Both the position numbers and the translations under genes were made by a program. Positions 15,983 through 23,559 of a stretch of DNA of 32,337 bases are shown here, piece by piece. The stretch is from Fuerstiella sp. (lineage in GTDB: Bacteria; Planctomycetota; Planctomycetia; Planctomycetales; Planctomycetaceae). The stretch is from positions 1 to 32,337 of the forward strand of contig JALHMY010000107.1 in assembly GCA_022843805.1 (NCBI GenBank), in the 5' to 3' direction. The first letter of the stretch is position 1. Each line of letters starts with the position of its first letter. A model generated the notes under the pieces. The model was not told the origin of the DNA. It did no database searches and saw only the letters and a program-made list of their open reading frames with translations.

Positions 15983-16861
15983 TCATCGAGACGGTACCAT
16001 CGAGACGGTATCAAACAGGGGCTGGCCGAACCGAACTTTCTGGTCCCGTTCCGCCAGAACCGACGATATACGATTTGTTTCTGTTATCAGTATGACGGTT
16101 GAACCCAGCTCAAACGTGGCAATCCACTCTGCTCGCTTCATGGGGCGTGGAGTGTCGAGTTTCGTGACACTTACGCGGCGAGGACTGAAACGCCGCCCGA
16201 TTCGGAATGGGTGTGTGATGTGGCCGACGCCCCAGCCGGCCACCATAATCAAAAGGCACTTTCCAAGTGCAGTGTCGAGCTGCATGACAAGCCGTTCGTT
16301 TAATGAGAAGACCGGGAATTCGGATCTCTGATACGGCGGATGCACAAGCAGTCGATGCCCCGGTACATGTACCAGCTGCTGCAGTTGCCCTTCCGCAGGC
16401 GTGAAGACTCGGTGGCAGTCACGAGGTGAGAGAAACAGGATGGCAAAGTGTCCTTCACTGAAAGGAGAGATGTCAGTCTCCGGACAAAGGGACTCCAGTG
16501 TGTAGGGGATACCCTTGATGGTCATGATCAGATCGTTTTCAATCCGGCCAATATCCTGTACAGTGCCGTCCACCGGAGAGAGGAAATGTTCTGTGGTGTC
16601 CGGCAGCGGTCGCAGTTCCGGCCGCACGGCTCGCGTAAATAACTCGTTGACGGAGCGAAACTGGTCGAGAGGTTTTTCCAGTTCTGACTCATCAAGAGCC
16701 CCGTATTTTCCTCCGTATATCATGGTAAACACCTTTCTGCGTAGCGCTGCACCGGGAATTGGAGTTCGAGACAATCGCACTCCGATTGCTGCCGCGAGCA
16801 TATTGAAAGTACCGCCGTGGATTTGACGGGCCTGCCGAATCTGTTCAAGTCTGATTTTCAT
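15983..16861 (-). CDS. psd: Phosphatidylserine decarboxylase-like protein
   Basis: Psd proenzymes cut themselves at an LGST motif to make a pyruvoyl group, then decarboxylate phosphatidylserine to phosphatidylethanolamine at the membrane. The LGST motif is present near residue 265 (FELGSTVIL). SPVDGTVQD supplies the catalytic Asp, and LSPRDCHRVFTPAEG supplies the His, although the usual SPxDYHR tyrosine is Cys. The 292-residue length is normal for a proteobacterial-type Psd. The ATG at 16861 is used; an in-frame GTG at 16870 abuts the preceding stop. Neither has a clear ribosome binding site, so translation is probably coupled to the GMC gene upstream. Sitting among oxidoreductases rather than with pssA, it may act on a modified serine-type head group (inference). 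Confidence 0.88.
   Translation of the reverse strand: MKIRLEQIRQARQIHGGTFNMLAAAIGVRLSRTPIPGAALRRKVFTMIYGGKYGALDESELEKPLDQFRSVNELFTRAVRPELRPLPDTTEHFLSPVDGTVQDIGRIENDLIMTIKGIPYTLESLCPETDISPFSEGHFAILFLSPRDCHRVFTPAEGQLQQLVHVPGHRLLVHPPYQRSEFPVFSLNERLVMQLDTALGKCLLIMVAGWGVGHITHPFRIGRRFSPRRVSVTKLDTPRPMKRAEWIATFELGSTVILITETNRISSVLAERDQKVRFGQPLFDTVSMVPSR
15984..16011. repeat. 14-bp period tandem repeat at a gene junction
   Basis: CATCGAGACGGTA occurs at 15984-15996 and again at 15998-16010. It covers the last codons and stop of the decarboxylase gene and lies just before the start of the next gene. Confidence 0.75.
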
Positions 16862-16870
16862 AACGATCAC

Positions 16871-18445
16871 TTAGACTTCTGATGCCACAATTCCGGCAAC
16901 TCGGATAGCATTTGCAATGATTGTTAAGGACGGACCAACACCCAGTGAAGTTGGCATGAAACTTCCATCTGCCACGAAAACATCGGGCTGGCTGAAGAGT
17001 CGGCAATCCGGATCCGCAACGGCATGCTTTCGTGAGCTGCCGAAACGAATTGTTCCGCACTGATGAGCCACATGTTCCGCGGATGGAGCAAGGCCGGTGA
17101 CGCAGTGAATCGCTCCTGCGCCGGAAAGAAGCGTCGACATTTGTCGGGAGAGCTCAGCGCCTCGCTCGCGGTCGTAATCAGTAAACTGATGGTGCAGTCG
17201 GATTGATCCGGCAGGATCGACCAGAACGCGATTCTCCGGACTCGGCAGGTCCTCAACGATCCCCACGAGTGGCAACATTCGTGCTCGCAGAAATCTGAGG
17301 ACCCACAGGGGTACTCGCTTCATTCCAGATTTTGCCATCATCAGTGGTCCCGGAGCTGGCAGCGACTGAACGATACCCATCTTTTCGGGCAGATTCTTCG
17401 TTCCGTAATAGAAGTCCGAAATGCCGATCTGCTTAACAAAAGTTTCGCTGGCCCCGGTGGAACGCCAGAACAGTCCAATAACGACTGGTGAAAAGTGCAT
17501 CATGAAATTTCGCCCTGTCATCGGGTGTTCAATGCCCGATTTCAGCAGCAGAGCAGCAGAACCGATCGCTCCTCCCGCCAGCACGTACCGTTTCGCCCGA
17601 ACAAAGCTGAGGGTGCCGGTGGTTCGATCCTTCAGCCAGATCCCCTTCAGCCGATTTCCAGCTTCGCGTTCGAACAGATGGGCTTCGCACTGGGTTCTGA
17701 GGGTCAGCGAGTCACCCCGGGAGATGCTTTGCGCAACAAGCTGGGACGATGAGCGTCGGGCGCCGGTCGGACACACGAACCCGGCACAATGATCGCATCG
17801 AAGGCATTTCGAAGGATCGATCGCCAGCGGAAGCCGGTAAGGATTGAGTCCCATTTGCAATGCCGACGCTGTCAGCGTTTTGTTGATTTGGACGAGCGGC
17901 AGGCCATCCTTCTGAACGGCAACGGAACCATTGGCCAGATCAATTGCGTGGGTTGCCGTATTCGGCAGGACTGTGTCTGCTCCGATATGCGTGTCGGCCA
18001 CATCCCTGACAAGATAGAGTTGCTCGGCGGCGCTGAGATATGGCCGAAGGGTTTCGAAAGAAATGGGCCAGTGATGAATCTCTGCAGGAATTCTGCTGCG
18101 ATAGTACTTTCCGGGAGAAAAATCTTCAGGATGTGGCTTCAGCAAAGCACCCCCGTACACGGAAGTGCCACCACCGATCATTCCCCCCATATAAAGACGC
18201 GCGGCGCTGCCGTTTAGTTCAATCTCACGGTCGTCATAAGGGCGCTTTTGAATCAGCGTTTCAGACTCATTATGCGGCCTGGGAGCACCATTCTGCGGTG
18301 AGTACGGACTGGTCACATCCGCTGCGCCACGTTCCACCAGCAGCACTCTCTTTCCGGCGGCTGCACAGACAAAGGCAAGCGTTCCTCCACCCGCGCCGCT
18401 GCCGATCACAATGATGTCGTAGTCTGCATCCATGGAGATGATCAT
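16871..18445 (-). CDS. GMC-family FAD oxidoreductase with cysteine cluster
   Basis: GMC enzymes oxidise alcohols, including sterols, sugars and long-chain alcohols, with FAD. The FAD-binding motif is GSGAGGG (15-21), with the ribose-binding VERG at 37-40 and MGGMIGGGTSVYGG near 86-99. Residues 214-225 hold a CxxCxxCxxxxC pattern followed by PTGAR, as in one GMC subgroup. The C-terminus keeps HQCGTIRFG and VADGSFMPTSLGVGPSLTI, where the usual NPxLTI asparagine is replaced by Gly. The length of 524 residues is typical. It is the first gene of the leftward arm, and its stop lies 9 nt before the decarboxylase ATG. Two ATGs (18445 and 18433) are possible; neither has a strong ribosome binding site. 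The substrate is unknown. Confidence 0.9.
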   Translation of the reverse strand: MIISMDADYDIIVIGSGAGGGTLAFVCAAAGKRVLLVERGAADVTSPYSPQNGAPRPHNESETLIQKRPYDDREIELNGSAARLYMGGMIGGGTSVYGGALLKPHPEDFSPGKYYRSRIPAEIHHWPISFETLRPYLSAAEQLYLVRDVADTHIGADTVLPNTATHAIDLANGSVAVQKDGLPLVQINKTLTASALQMGLNPYRLPLAIDPSKCLRCDHCAGFVCPTGARRSSSQLVAQSISRGDSLTLRTQCEAHLFEREAGNRLKGIWLKDRTTGTLSFVRAKRYVLAGGAIGSAALLLKSGIEHPMTGRNFMMHFSPVVIGLFWRSTGASETFVKQIGISDFYYGTKNLPEKMGIVQSLPAPGPLMMAKSGMKRVPLWVLRFLRARMLPLVGIVEDLPSPENRVLVDPAGSIRLHHQFTDYDRERGAELSRQMSTLLSGAGAIHCVTGLAPSAEHVAHQCGTIRFGSSRKHAVADPDCRLFSQPDVFVADGSFMPTSLGVGPSLTIIANAIRVAGIVASEV

Positions 18446-18614
18446 GGACAGCCAAACTGAATTTCAGGTTAAGCATGTGTGAATGATTTAAGAAGAATGA
18501 ACCTACTTCAAAATTAAACCTTTTCTAAGTGAATTTTTAATTATCGTCTGCAACAACACGAGTGTCGGGAGTCATTTATCACCAGTCGCGTCTTATGAGG
18601 ATCGGCAACCACTG
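18446..18614. promoter_or_regulatory. AT-rich divergent promoter region
   Basis: This 169-nt spacer separates two divergent operons and is clearly richer in A and T than its surroundings, especially 18485-18545. It should hold promoters for both arms of the cluster. No convincing -35/-10 pair or operator could be singled out by eye. Confidence 0.45.
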
Positions 18615-19433
18615 ATGGAATCCGCCGTTATTCAGCGTCAGTATGACGATGTCATTGCAAGCCAGTACGATCAGGACCCTCAGAATACAACCGGTAAGTC
18701 CCTTGATCGTGCCCTGAGTCACCTTGAGGCTGAGGGGCTTTTTTCTTCCATTCTTCCGGCCATGCGAGTGCTCGACATTGGCATGGGAACCGGCATGTTT
18801 CTGCAGAAGCTTCGCAGTCGATCAGAGCGGCCGATCGAGCCATGGGGAATCGATATCTCGCGAAGAATGGCCGATATTGCCCATCAAAAGCTCCCTGATC
18901 TGGTGTCGGCGATTGATGATGGTGCCAATCTCGATGACCATTTTTCCGGCGAACGTTTTGATCTTGTCGCCACACACTTTGTGACAGGGTTTGTGCCGAT
19001 CGAGCACATTGCCCCGCGCATCTTTTCCAGACTGCATGCAGGTGGAGTCTGGTCGTTTGTTGGAGGAACCTCTTCAGGTTATGCCGAGTTGCAGCGACGT
19101 GCACGTCATCCGCTGCTCAGGCTGCTGTTCGGCGGAAGCACTCCGGACCTGCAGGGAATGGTCTGTCCGAAAAGCGAACATGATGTTGTTACGGTTCTGG
19201 AAAAGAATCACTTTGAAGTGCTTATGTCAGAGACGTTTGAGCCGGAGCTCAGTTTTCCGGACTTTGAAGCGTTCATGGAATATGGCTATCACGGCGGATG
19301 GCTGACGCCCTTTATTGAAGAACTTGGGCTTCACAGGACCAAGCGCTGGCAGCAGGCCATTCTGAACCGGATTGTGTTTCCTGTTGTCGATCACCACAGC
19401 ATTGTGATGGCTGTTGCACGTCGCCGAGAGTGA
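18615..19433 (+). CDS. Class I SAM-dependent methyltransferase
   Basis: The 272-residue protein has the Rossmann-type SAM site: motif I VLDIGMGTGMF (52-62), an acidic residue ending strand 2 in WGIDIS (near 80), and FDLVATHFV near 115. This is the ubiquinone/menaquinone-type or small-molecule methyltransferase fold; nothing identifies the acceptor. The N-terminal QYDDVIASQYDQDP resembles the opening of other methyltransferases acting on lipids and natural products. It is the first gene of the rightward arm, followed by a glycosyltransferase 48 nt later. GAGG lies upstream of the ATG but at a long spacing (about 14 nt), so initiation is probably weak. Confidence 0.85.
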   Translation: MESAVIQRQYDDVIASQYDQDPQNTTGKSLDRALSHLEAEGLFSSILPAMRVLDIGMGTGMFLQKLRSRSERPIEPWGIDISRRMADIAHQKLPDLVSAIDDGANLDDHFSGERFDLVATHFVTGFVPIEHIAPRIFSRLHAGGVWSFVGGTSSGYAELQRRARHPLLRLLFGGSTPDLQGMVCPKSEHDVVTVLEKNHFEVLMSETFEPELSFPDFEAFMEYGYHGGWLTPFIEELGLHRTKRWQQAILNRIVFPVVDHHSIVMAVARRRE

Positions 19434-19481
19434 ACGGATTGTCCTCGGTTTTTACCCGTTTTTCCCGCCGGGAGATGGATC

Positions 19482-20717
19482 TTGCGAATCGCTATCGTTG
19501 CCGAAGTGTTTCTCCCCAAAATTGATGGTGTTGTCAGGCGAACTCTGAACCTGATTGAGCAGCTTGTTTGTCACGGGGATCAGGTGATCGTTATTTGCCC
19601 GGAAGGGCGCGCCTCGCATGAGTCTCCCGTTCCGCTGATTGAGTTTCCGAGTTTTCCCTGCAGAAGCTATCCCGAGTACAGGATCGGACGTCCGGATCAG
19701 CGGCTTATTCAGGAACTGAAGAGTTTTCAGCCGGATGTGATCCACTTTTTGAATCCGTTCGCATTCGGATTTCAGTGCCGTGATCTGTTGTGTCGCAGCG
19801 GCCTGAATGTGCCGATCGTATTCTCGTTTCACACACTCTACGGAGATTTTGTAAAGCGATATCGGGGTGTCAGTGTGTTATCAAATGCGTTGTGGTGGTT
19901 AACAAAATGTTACCACAACACGGCTGATCGGAATTTGACAGTATCCTCGGTAATGACGGATGGGCTTCGGCTTCGCGGCTTCCGCAATGTGGCACTCTGG
20001 CCGCCTGCCGTTGACGGCGAATTGTTCTCTCCAACGTTAAAATGCGGAGCGATGCGACGTCGGCTCTGTGGAAATCATCCGGAATCACCGCTGCTGCTGA
20101 CGGTATCACGACTTGCTTCGGAAAAGAATGTCGGTTTTCTGAAGCAGGTACTTGATCGCATCCCCGATGCGACTCTGGCTATTGTTGGCGGAGGTCCGCA
20201 GCGAGAAGAACTGGAACGCATATTCTCCGGTTGCCGGACGCATTTTGTTGGATACCTTCACGGTGCAGAGCTGGCGTCGGCATACGCTTCTGCTGATGTG
20301 TTCGTCTATGCGTCCGAGACGGAGACGATGGGCAATGTTATTCTGGAGGCAATGGCCTCCGGACTGCCTGTCGTCGCAGCGAATGCCGGTGGTGTTCCCA
20401 GCCTCCTGCAACATGGTGTTGATGGCTTTCTGTTTGCACCCGGTGACGCTGATGAAGCGGCATCCTTTGTTAAGGAAGTCCTTTTTACGCCTGATTGCCA
20501 TACACGAGTCTCGGTCGCCGCACGCGAGTCCGCAAAAGGCTGCACATGGATGCACGCGGCCGATGTGGTGCGATCGCATTATCGGTCGACGATTGCGGAT
20601 TTCAACGAAAGCAGTTCGCTGCACTCCGGCCGCAGCCGCCCGGGAATGCTGGCCAGTTTTTTCACGAGGATGCTGGTTCGAATGTTTGGTGTCATGGCCA
20701 GGAAGGAGTACCTGTGA
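19482..20717 (+). CDS. GT4-family glycosyltransferase (MgtA/SqdX-like)
   Basis: The 411-residue enzyme has a GT-B fold. The N-terminal half starts MRIAIVAEVFLPKIDGVVRR with a donor-side loop, and HTLYGDFVKRY (117-127) fits acceptor binding. The C-terminal half has LLLTVSRLASEKN, IVGGGPQREELE and the nucleotide-sugar EX7E motif (E281 and E289 in ETETMGNVILEAMASGLP). It most resembles enzymes that move glucose, mannose or sulfoquinovose onto diacylglycerol or polyprenyl lipids, so a glycolipid product is likely, though the sugar is not determined. It starts with TTG at 19482, eight nt after GGGAG. Its stop overlaps the PAP2 start codon. Confidence 0.88.
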   Translation: MRIAIVAEVFLPKIDGVVRRTLNLIEQLVCHGDQVIVICPEGRASHESPVPLIEFPSFPCRSYPEYRIGRPDQRLIQELKSFQPDVIHFLNPFAFGFQCRDLLCRSGLNVPIVFSFHTLYGDFVKRYRGVSVLSNALWWLTKCYHNTADRNLTVSSVMTDGLRLRGFRNVALWPPAVDGELFSPTLKCGAMRRRLCGNHPESPLLLTVSRLASEKNVGFLKQVLDRIPDATLAIVGGGPQREELERIFSGCRTHFVGYLHGAELASAYASADVFVYASETETMGNVILEAMASGLPVVAANAGGVPSLLQHGVDGFLFAPGDADEAASFVKEVLFTPDCHTRVSVAARESAKGCTWMHAADVVRSHYRSTIADFNESSSLHSGRSRPGMLASFFTRMLVRMFGVMARKEYL

Positions 20718-21256
20718 AGATCACTCGACGACAGGCAGCTATGAATCAGGTGATACGATGGGATCGCGAAATTACCCTGTTGATGAATCGCACACTTCGG
20801 TGGCGAACGGTATGTCCGGTATTTCGGGTCATCAGCCATCTTGGTGACGGCAAGTTCTGGTATGCACTGATGGCGGCCATGCCGGTTATTCACGGTTCAT
20901 ACGGAATCAGAGCCGCACTGCATATGGGATTGACCGCGCTGGTAACACTCGTCGTCTATAAGTCTGTCAAGGGAGTCACTCAGCGGCCGCGCCCAGGCGC
21001 TGTGCATGCTGCAATCAGGCAGGGTACATCCGCACTGGATGAATACAGCTTTCCGTCCGGACATACAATGCACGCTGTTTCGTTCTCGATGATCGCCGTC
21101 TCGTGGTTTCCCGCTCTTTCGCCACTGCTTGTCACGTTTACGCTTCTTGTGGCGATGTCCCGAATGGTTCTGGGACTGCATTACCCCACAGACGTACTGC
21201 TTGGGGCACTGTTCGGACTGCTGGTGAGTGAGCTGAGTCTGATGATGGTCGGGTGA
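20714..21256 (+). CDS. PAP2-family membrane phosphatase
   Basis: Type 2 phosphatidic acid phosphatases remove phosphate from lipid phosphates or polyprenyl pyrophosphates at the membrane. All three signature motifs are present: K86 through RPRP (91-94), PSGH at 114-117, and SRxxxxxHxxxD with S149, R150, H156 and D160. Hydrophobic segments surround them. The GTG at 20714 overlaps the glycosyltransferase stop in a GTGA tetranucleotide and follows AAGGAG at good spacing, giving 180 residues. A longer reading from 20495 would run deep into the glycosyltransferase gene and is not favoured. It may dephosphorylate the lipid carrier or lipid acceptor made in this cluster (inference). Confidence 0.9.
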   Translation: MKITRRQAAMNQVIRWDREITLLMNRTLRWRTVCPVFRVISHLGDGKFWYALMAAMPVIHGSYGIRAALHMGLTALVTLVVYKSVKGVTQRPRPGAVHAAIRQGTSALDEYSFPSGHTMHAVSFSMIAVSWFPALSPLLVTFTLLVAMSRMVLGLHYPTDVLLGALFGLLVSELSLMMVG

Positions 21257-21315
21257 ATACGGACAGCCGTGCAATGTCCCCGAACAGCATCCAGTACAGG
21301 AGGTAATCGTCTGTT

Positions 21316-22179
21316 TTGAGAACGTCCGCTGACACATCCATTCTTCCTCCGGCTGATGGGAGCAGCGAAGCCTTTGCCAGGATGGGTGCGAGCCGCAGCG
21401 CTGTGTTCAGGCTCGGTTTCAGGTCCCTTCTGAGCCTGTCGCTTGCCCCATTCGGACTGAGGCGTTCGGGACTTCATCGATCGCTGGCTTCAAGGAGTCG
21501 GCTTGAACAGGGACTGATTATCATTTTGCCGGGAATTGAGGGTGTTAGTACTGTCAATGAAAGCATAGCCCGCGGGCTTGTCGCCGCCAGACTTCCTCAT
21601 GCCGTCAGAATCATGGACTGGCGGCGTTTTCGACCCTGGAACCCACTGCATCTGATGATGGAACGTCATAATCGATCTCAGGCTGGCGTTGTTGCGAGCG
21701 TTATCAGCGACTATCAGCGTGAATTCCCGGGACGACCGGTCCACCTGATCGGACATTCTGCAGGAGCGGGTATGGCCCTGTTCGCACTGGAATATCTGTC
21801 GGCTGACAATCCCGTAACCTCGGTAACGCTGATGGCGGCCGCGGTGTCGAGACAATTTGATGTGACTGGTCTGCTCGATCGCACTCGGGCTGGCATCTGG
21901 AACTTCTACTCGCCATTCGACCTTCCAACGGTCGGACTTGGCACCCTGATTTTTGGGACCATGGACCGTCGTCATGCCGTCTCTGCCGGAGCGATGGGAT
22001 TCAAAGTGTGCAATGCTGACCAGCCGTCAACTGCCGGTCCCTGCCATGCAGGTCCGCAGCTTTACCAGATTCCATACCGTGCAGCCATGATGAAATCGTG
22101 GAATTTTGGCGGACACTTTGGTCCGACGAATGCCGTCTTCGTCCAAAACACAGTTGCGCCAATCTGTCGGCAGAATTGA
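21316..22179 (+). CDS. Alpha/beta hydrolase
   Basis: The 287-residue protein is an alpha/beta-hydrolase. IIILPGIEGVS (about 68-78) is the oxyanion-side strand and loop, and HLIGHSAGAGMAL (143-155) carries the nucleophile S148. A plausible Asp lies in SPFDLPTVG and the His in NFGGHFGPT near the C-terminus. There is no signal peptide, but the first 60 residues are basic and may be an interfacial segment. No ATG fits; a TTG at 21316 sits 12 nt after a perfect AGGAGG. It lies 59 nt after the PAP2 gene. A lipase, acyltransferase or thioesterase role on the cluster's lipid would fit, but the substrate is unknown. Confidence 0.8.
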   Translation: MRTSADTSILPPADGSSEAFARMGASRSAVFRLGFRSLLSLSLAPFGLRRSGLHRSLASRSRLEQGLIIILPGIEGVSTVNESIARGLVAARLPHAVRIMDWRRFRPWNPLHLMMERHNRSQAGVVASVISDYQREFPGRPVHLIGHSAGAGMALFALEYLSADNPVTSVTLMAAAVSRQFDVTGLLDRTRAGIWNFYSPFDLPTVGLGTLIFGTMDRRHAVSAGAMGFKVCNADQPSTAGPCHAGPQLYQIPYRAAMMKSWNFGGHFGPTNAVFVQNTVAPICRQN

Positions 22180-22205
22180 TCTCTTCGTCTCGCAGGGATG
22201 TGAAA

Positions 22206-23102
22206 ATGCAAATAGAAACTCGCGGTCTGTCGGACGTCACAGAGTGGTGGGGTTTGGCAAATGCGATGGCCGAACGCCGAAAACTTCGGCAGAGCCGGGT
22301 GTCGGCTCAATCGACCCTTAATCAGCCGATTAATCCGCCAACCGAGAGATCCGCAAAATCGGTAACAGGCGAAATTCGGTCGGTCTTTATCAGCGATCTG
22401 CATCTCGGTTTTCGGCACTCAAGAGTTCGCTTGCTGCTCGATTTCCTGATGCAGCATCAGCCAGAGAACCTCTACCTCGTTGGCGATTTTATCGATGGCT
22501 TTTGCTTCCAGAACCGCTGGCACTGGCAGCCGGAATGCAATCTGATCGTCGAGCGGCTTATGGATCTGGTGCATACCGGCACCCGCATTCGAATTGCTGT
22601 TGGGAATCACGACTGCTTTCTGAGAGATCCGGTGATGCGGAGATGGCTTGATCGGCTGGGTGTTGTGGAAGTTGCCGAAGAGTTTCATCACCAGACGGCG
22701 GACGAACGCTGCTTTCTTGTTATGCACGGCGATCAGTTCGACGTCTGGGAACAGGCGTCGCCATTCACTGCCGGATTTTTTAACCTGGTCTATGAAGGGC
22801 TGCTGCAGGTCAATTCCATGTGGAGTCATGCCACATCAGCCGCGCTGTATGGAAACAGTTCGCTGGTCGTCAGTCTCAAACGCCGCATTACGTCCATCGG
22901 CAGGCATGCCCGCCGTTTCCGTGATCAGGTCATTCGTCATACCCGACATCGAGGCTGCGACGGAGTGATTTGTGGCCACATTCATGCTCCGCAGCTGATT
23001 GAGGTCGATGGACTAACCTACTGCAACACCGGCGACTGGATTGAAAACTGTACAGCGCTCACGGAGAACAGTCAGGGCAAACTGCAATTGTTGTGGCTTT
23101 GA
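22206..23102 (+). CDS. Calcineurin-like phosphoesterase, LpxH-like
   Basis: This metallophosphoesterase of 298 residues keeps the full metal-ligand set: SDLHLG (D64, H66), GDFIDG (93-98), GNHD (133-136), MHGDQFD and CGHIHAPQ. The arrangement is that of the COG2908 group that includes LpxH, which cleaves UDP-2,3-diacylglucosamine in lipid A synthesis. True LpxH usually has GNRD, so the substrate here may be another lipid-linked or nucleotide-diphosphate compound. The ATG at 22206 follows AGGGATG and starts just after the hydrolase stop; upstream in-frame starts would overlap that gene. It is the last gene of the rightward arm. Confidence 0.82.
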   Translation: MQIETRGLSDVTEWWGLANAMAERRKLRQSRVSAQSTLNQPINPPTERSAKSVTGEIRSVFISDLHLGFRHSRVRLLLDFLMQHQPENLYLVGDFIDGFCFQNRWHWQPECNLIVERLMDLVHTGTRIRIAVGNHDCFLRDPVMRRWLDRLGVVEVAEEFHHQTADERCFLVMHGDQFDVWEQASPFTAGFFNLVYEGLLQVNSMWSHATSAALYGNSSLVVSLKRRITSIGRHARRFRDQVIRHTRHRGCDGVICGHIHAPQLIEVDGLTYCNTGDWIENCTALTENSQGKLQLLWL

Positions 23103-23559
23103 TTTCGCCGGATGACCGTCCATGCATCACCGATGTATCCCGTTTTACGCGAAAACGACTGACGGAATCTCTTCATGTACGATGACTCTGTCCGGGACGC
23201 CACGCAGTTTAACGAAAAGCTAACATGTTTCTTCTAAAAGCTGCGACGTGACACACAGGTGCGTGGTGTTCATCTGGAATTTTTACGCGCCGGGGACTGG
23301 CTCTTTTTCGCGCAGAAGGCGAATAGTGCTTCGTCAGGATAAAGAGTTTGGGTTGGCGGTAGTGGATCTTGCTAAAGATCCCCTGGCTGCGGGACCTTTA
23401 GCAAGGTCCACTACCCGAAATTCGAAGCCTGACAAAGCAACAGGGCCTGGATGGCCGACAGCGACCAGATCCAGGCAGACCCCGGGAAAAGTGCCTGCGC
23501 CCTCTCTGTCGGCGAACGGTTAACCTTTTTCATTTGACGTATATCAGGAGAAACAATCG
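23103..23559. other. Intergenic spacer with hairpin repeat
   Basis: No gene is supported. A 91-codon open frame at 23248-23523 runs straight through the inverted repeat at 23359-23414, has many Arg and Pro codons and lacks family motifs, so it is treated as spurious. The 3' part should contain the promoter of the secreted phosphatase-family gene at 23560, preceded by AGGAG. Confidence 0.6.
23359..23414. repeat. 24-bp imperfect palindrome
   Basis: GTAGTGGATCTTGCTAAAG (start of 23359-23382) pairs with the reverse complement in 23391-23414 with two mismatches and an 8-nt loop. It would form a strong hairpin and could terminate the rightward lipid operon. It has the look of a dispersed planctomycete intergenic repeat, though only one copy is in the window. 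Confidence 0.85.

Noticed and set aside
20495..21256. Longer 253-residue PAP2 protein
   Set aside because: It would overlap the glycosyltransferase gene by over 200 nt. The GTG at 20714 has AAGGAG at proper spacing and the usual GTGA overlap.
23248..23523. 91-codon open frame in the spacer after the LpxH-like gene
   Set aside because: It crosses the inverted repeat at 23359-23414 and has no homology-like features.
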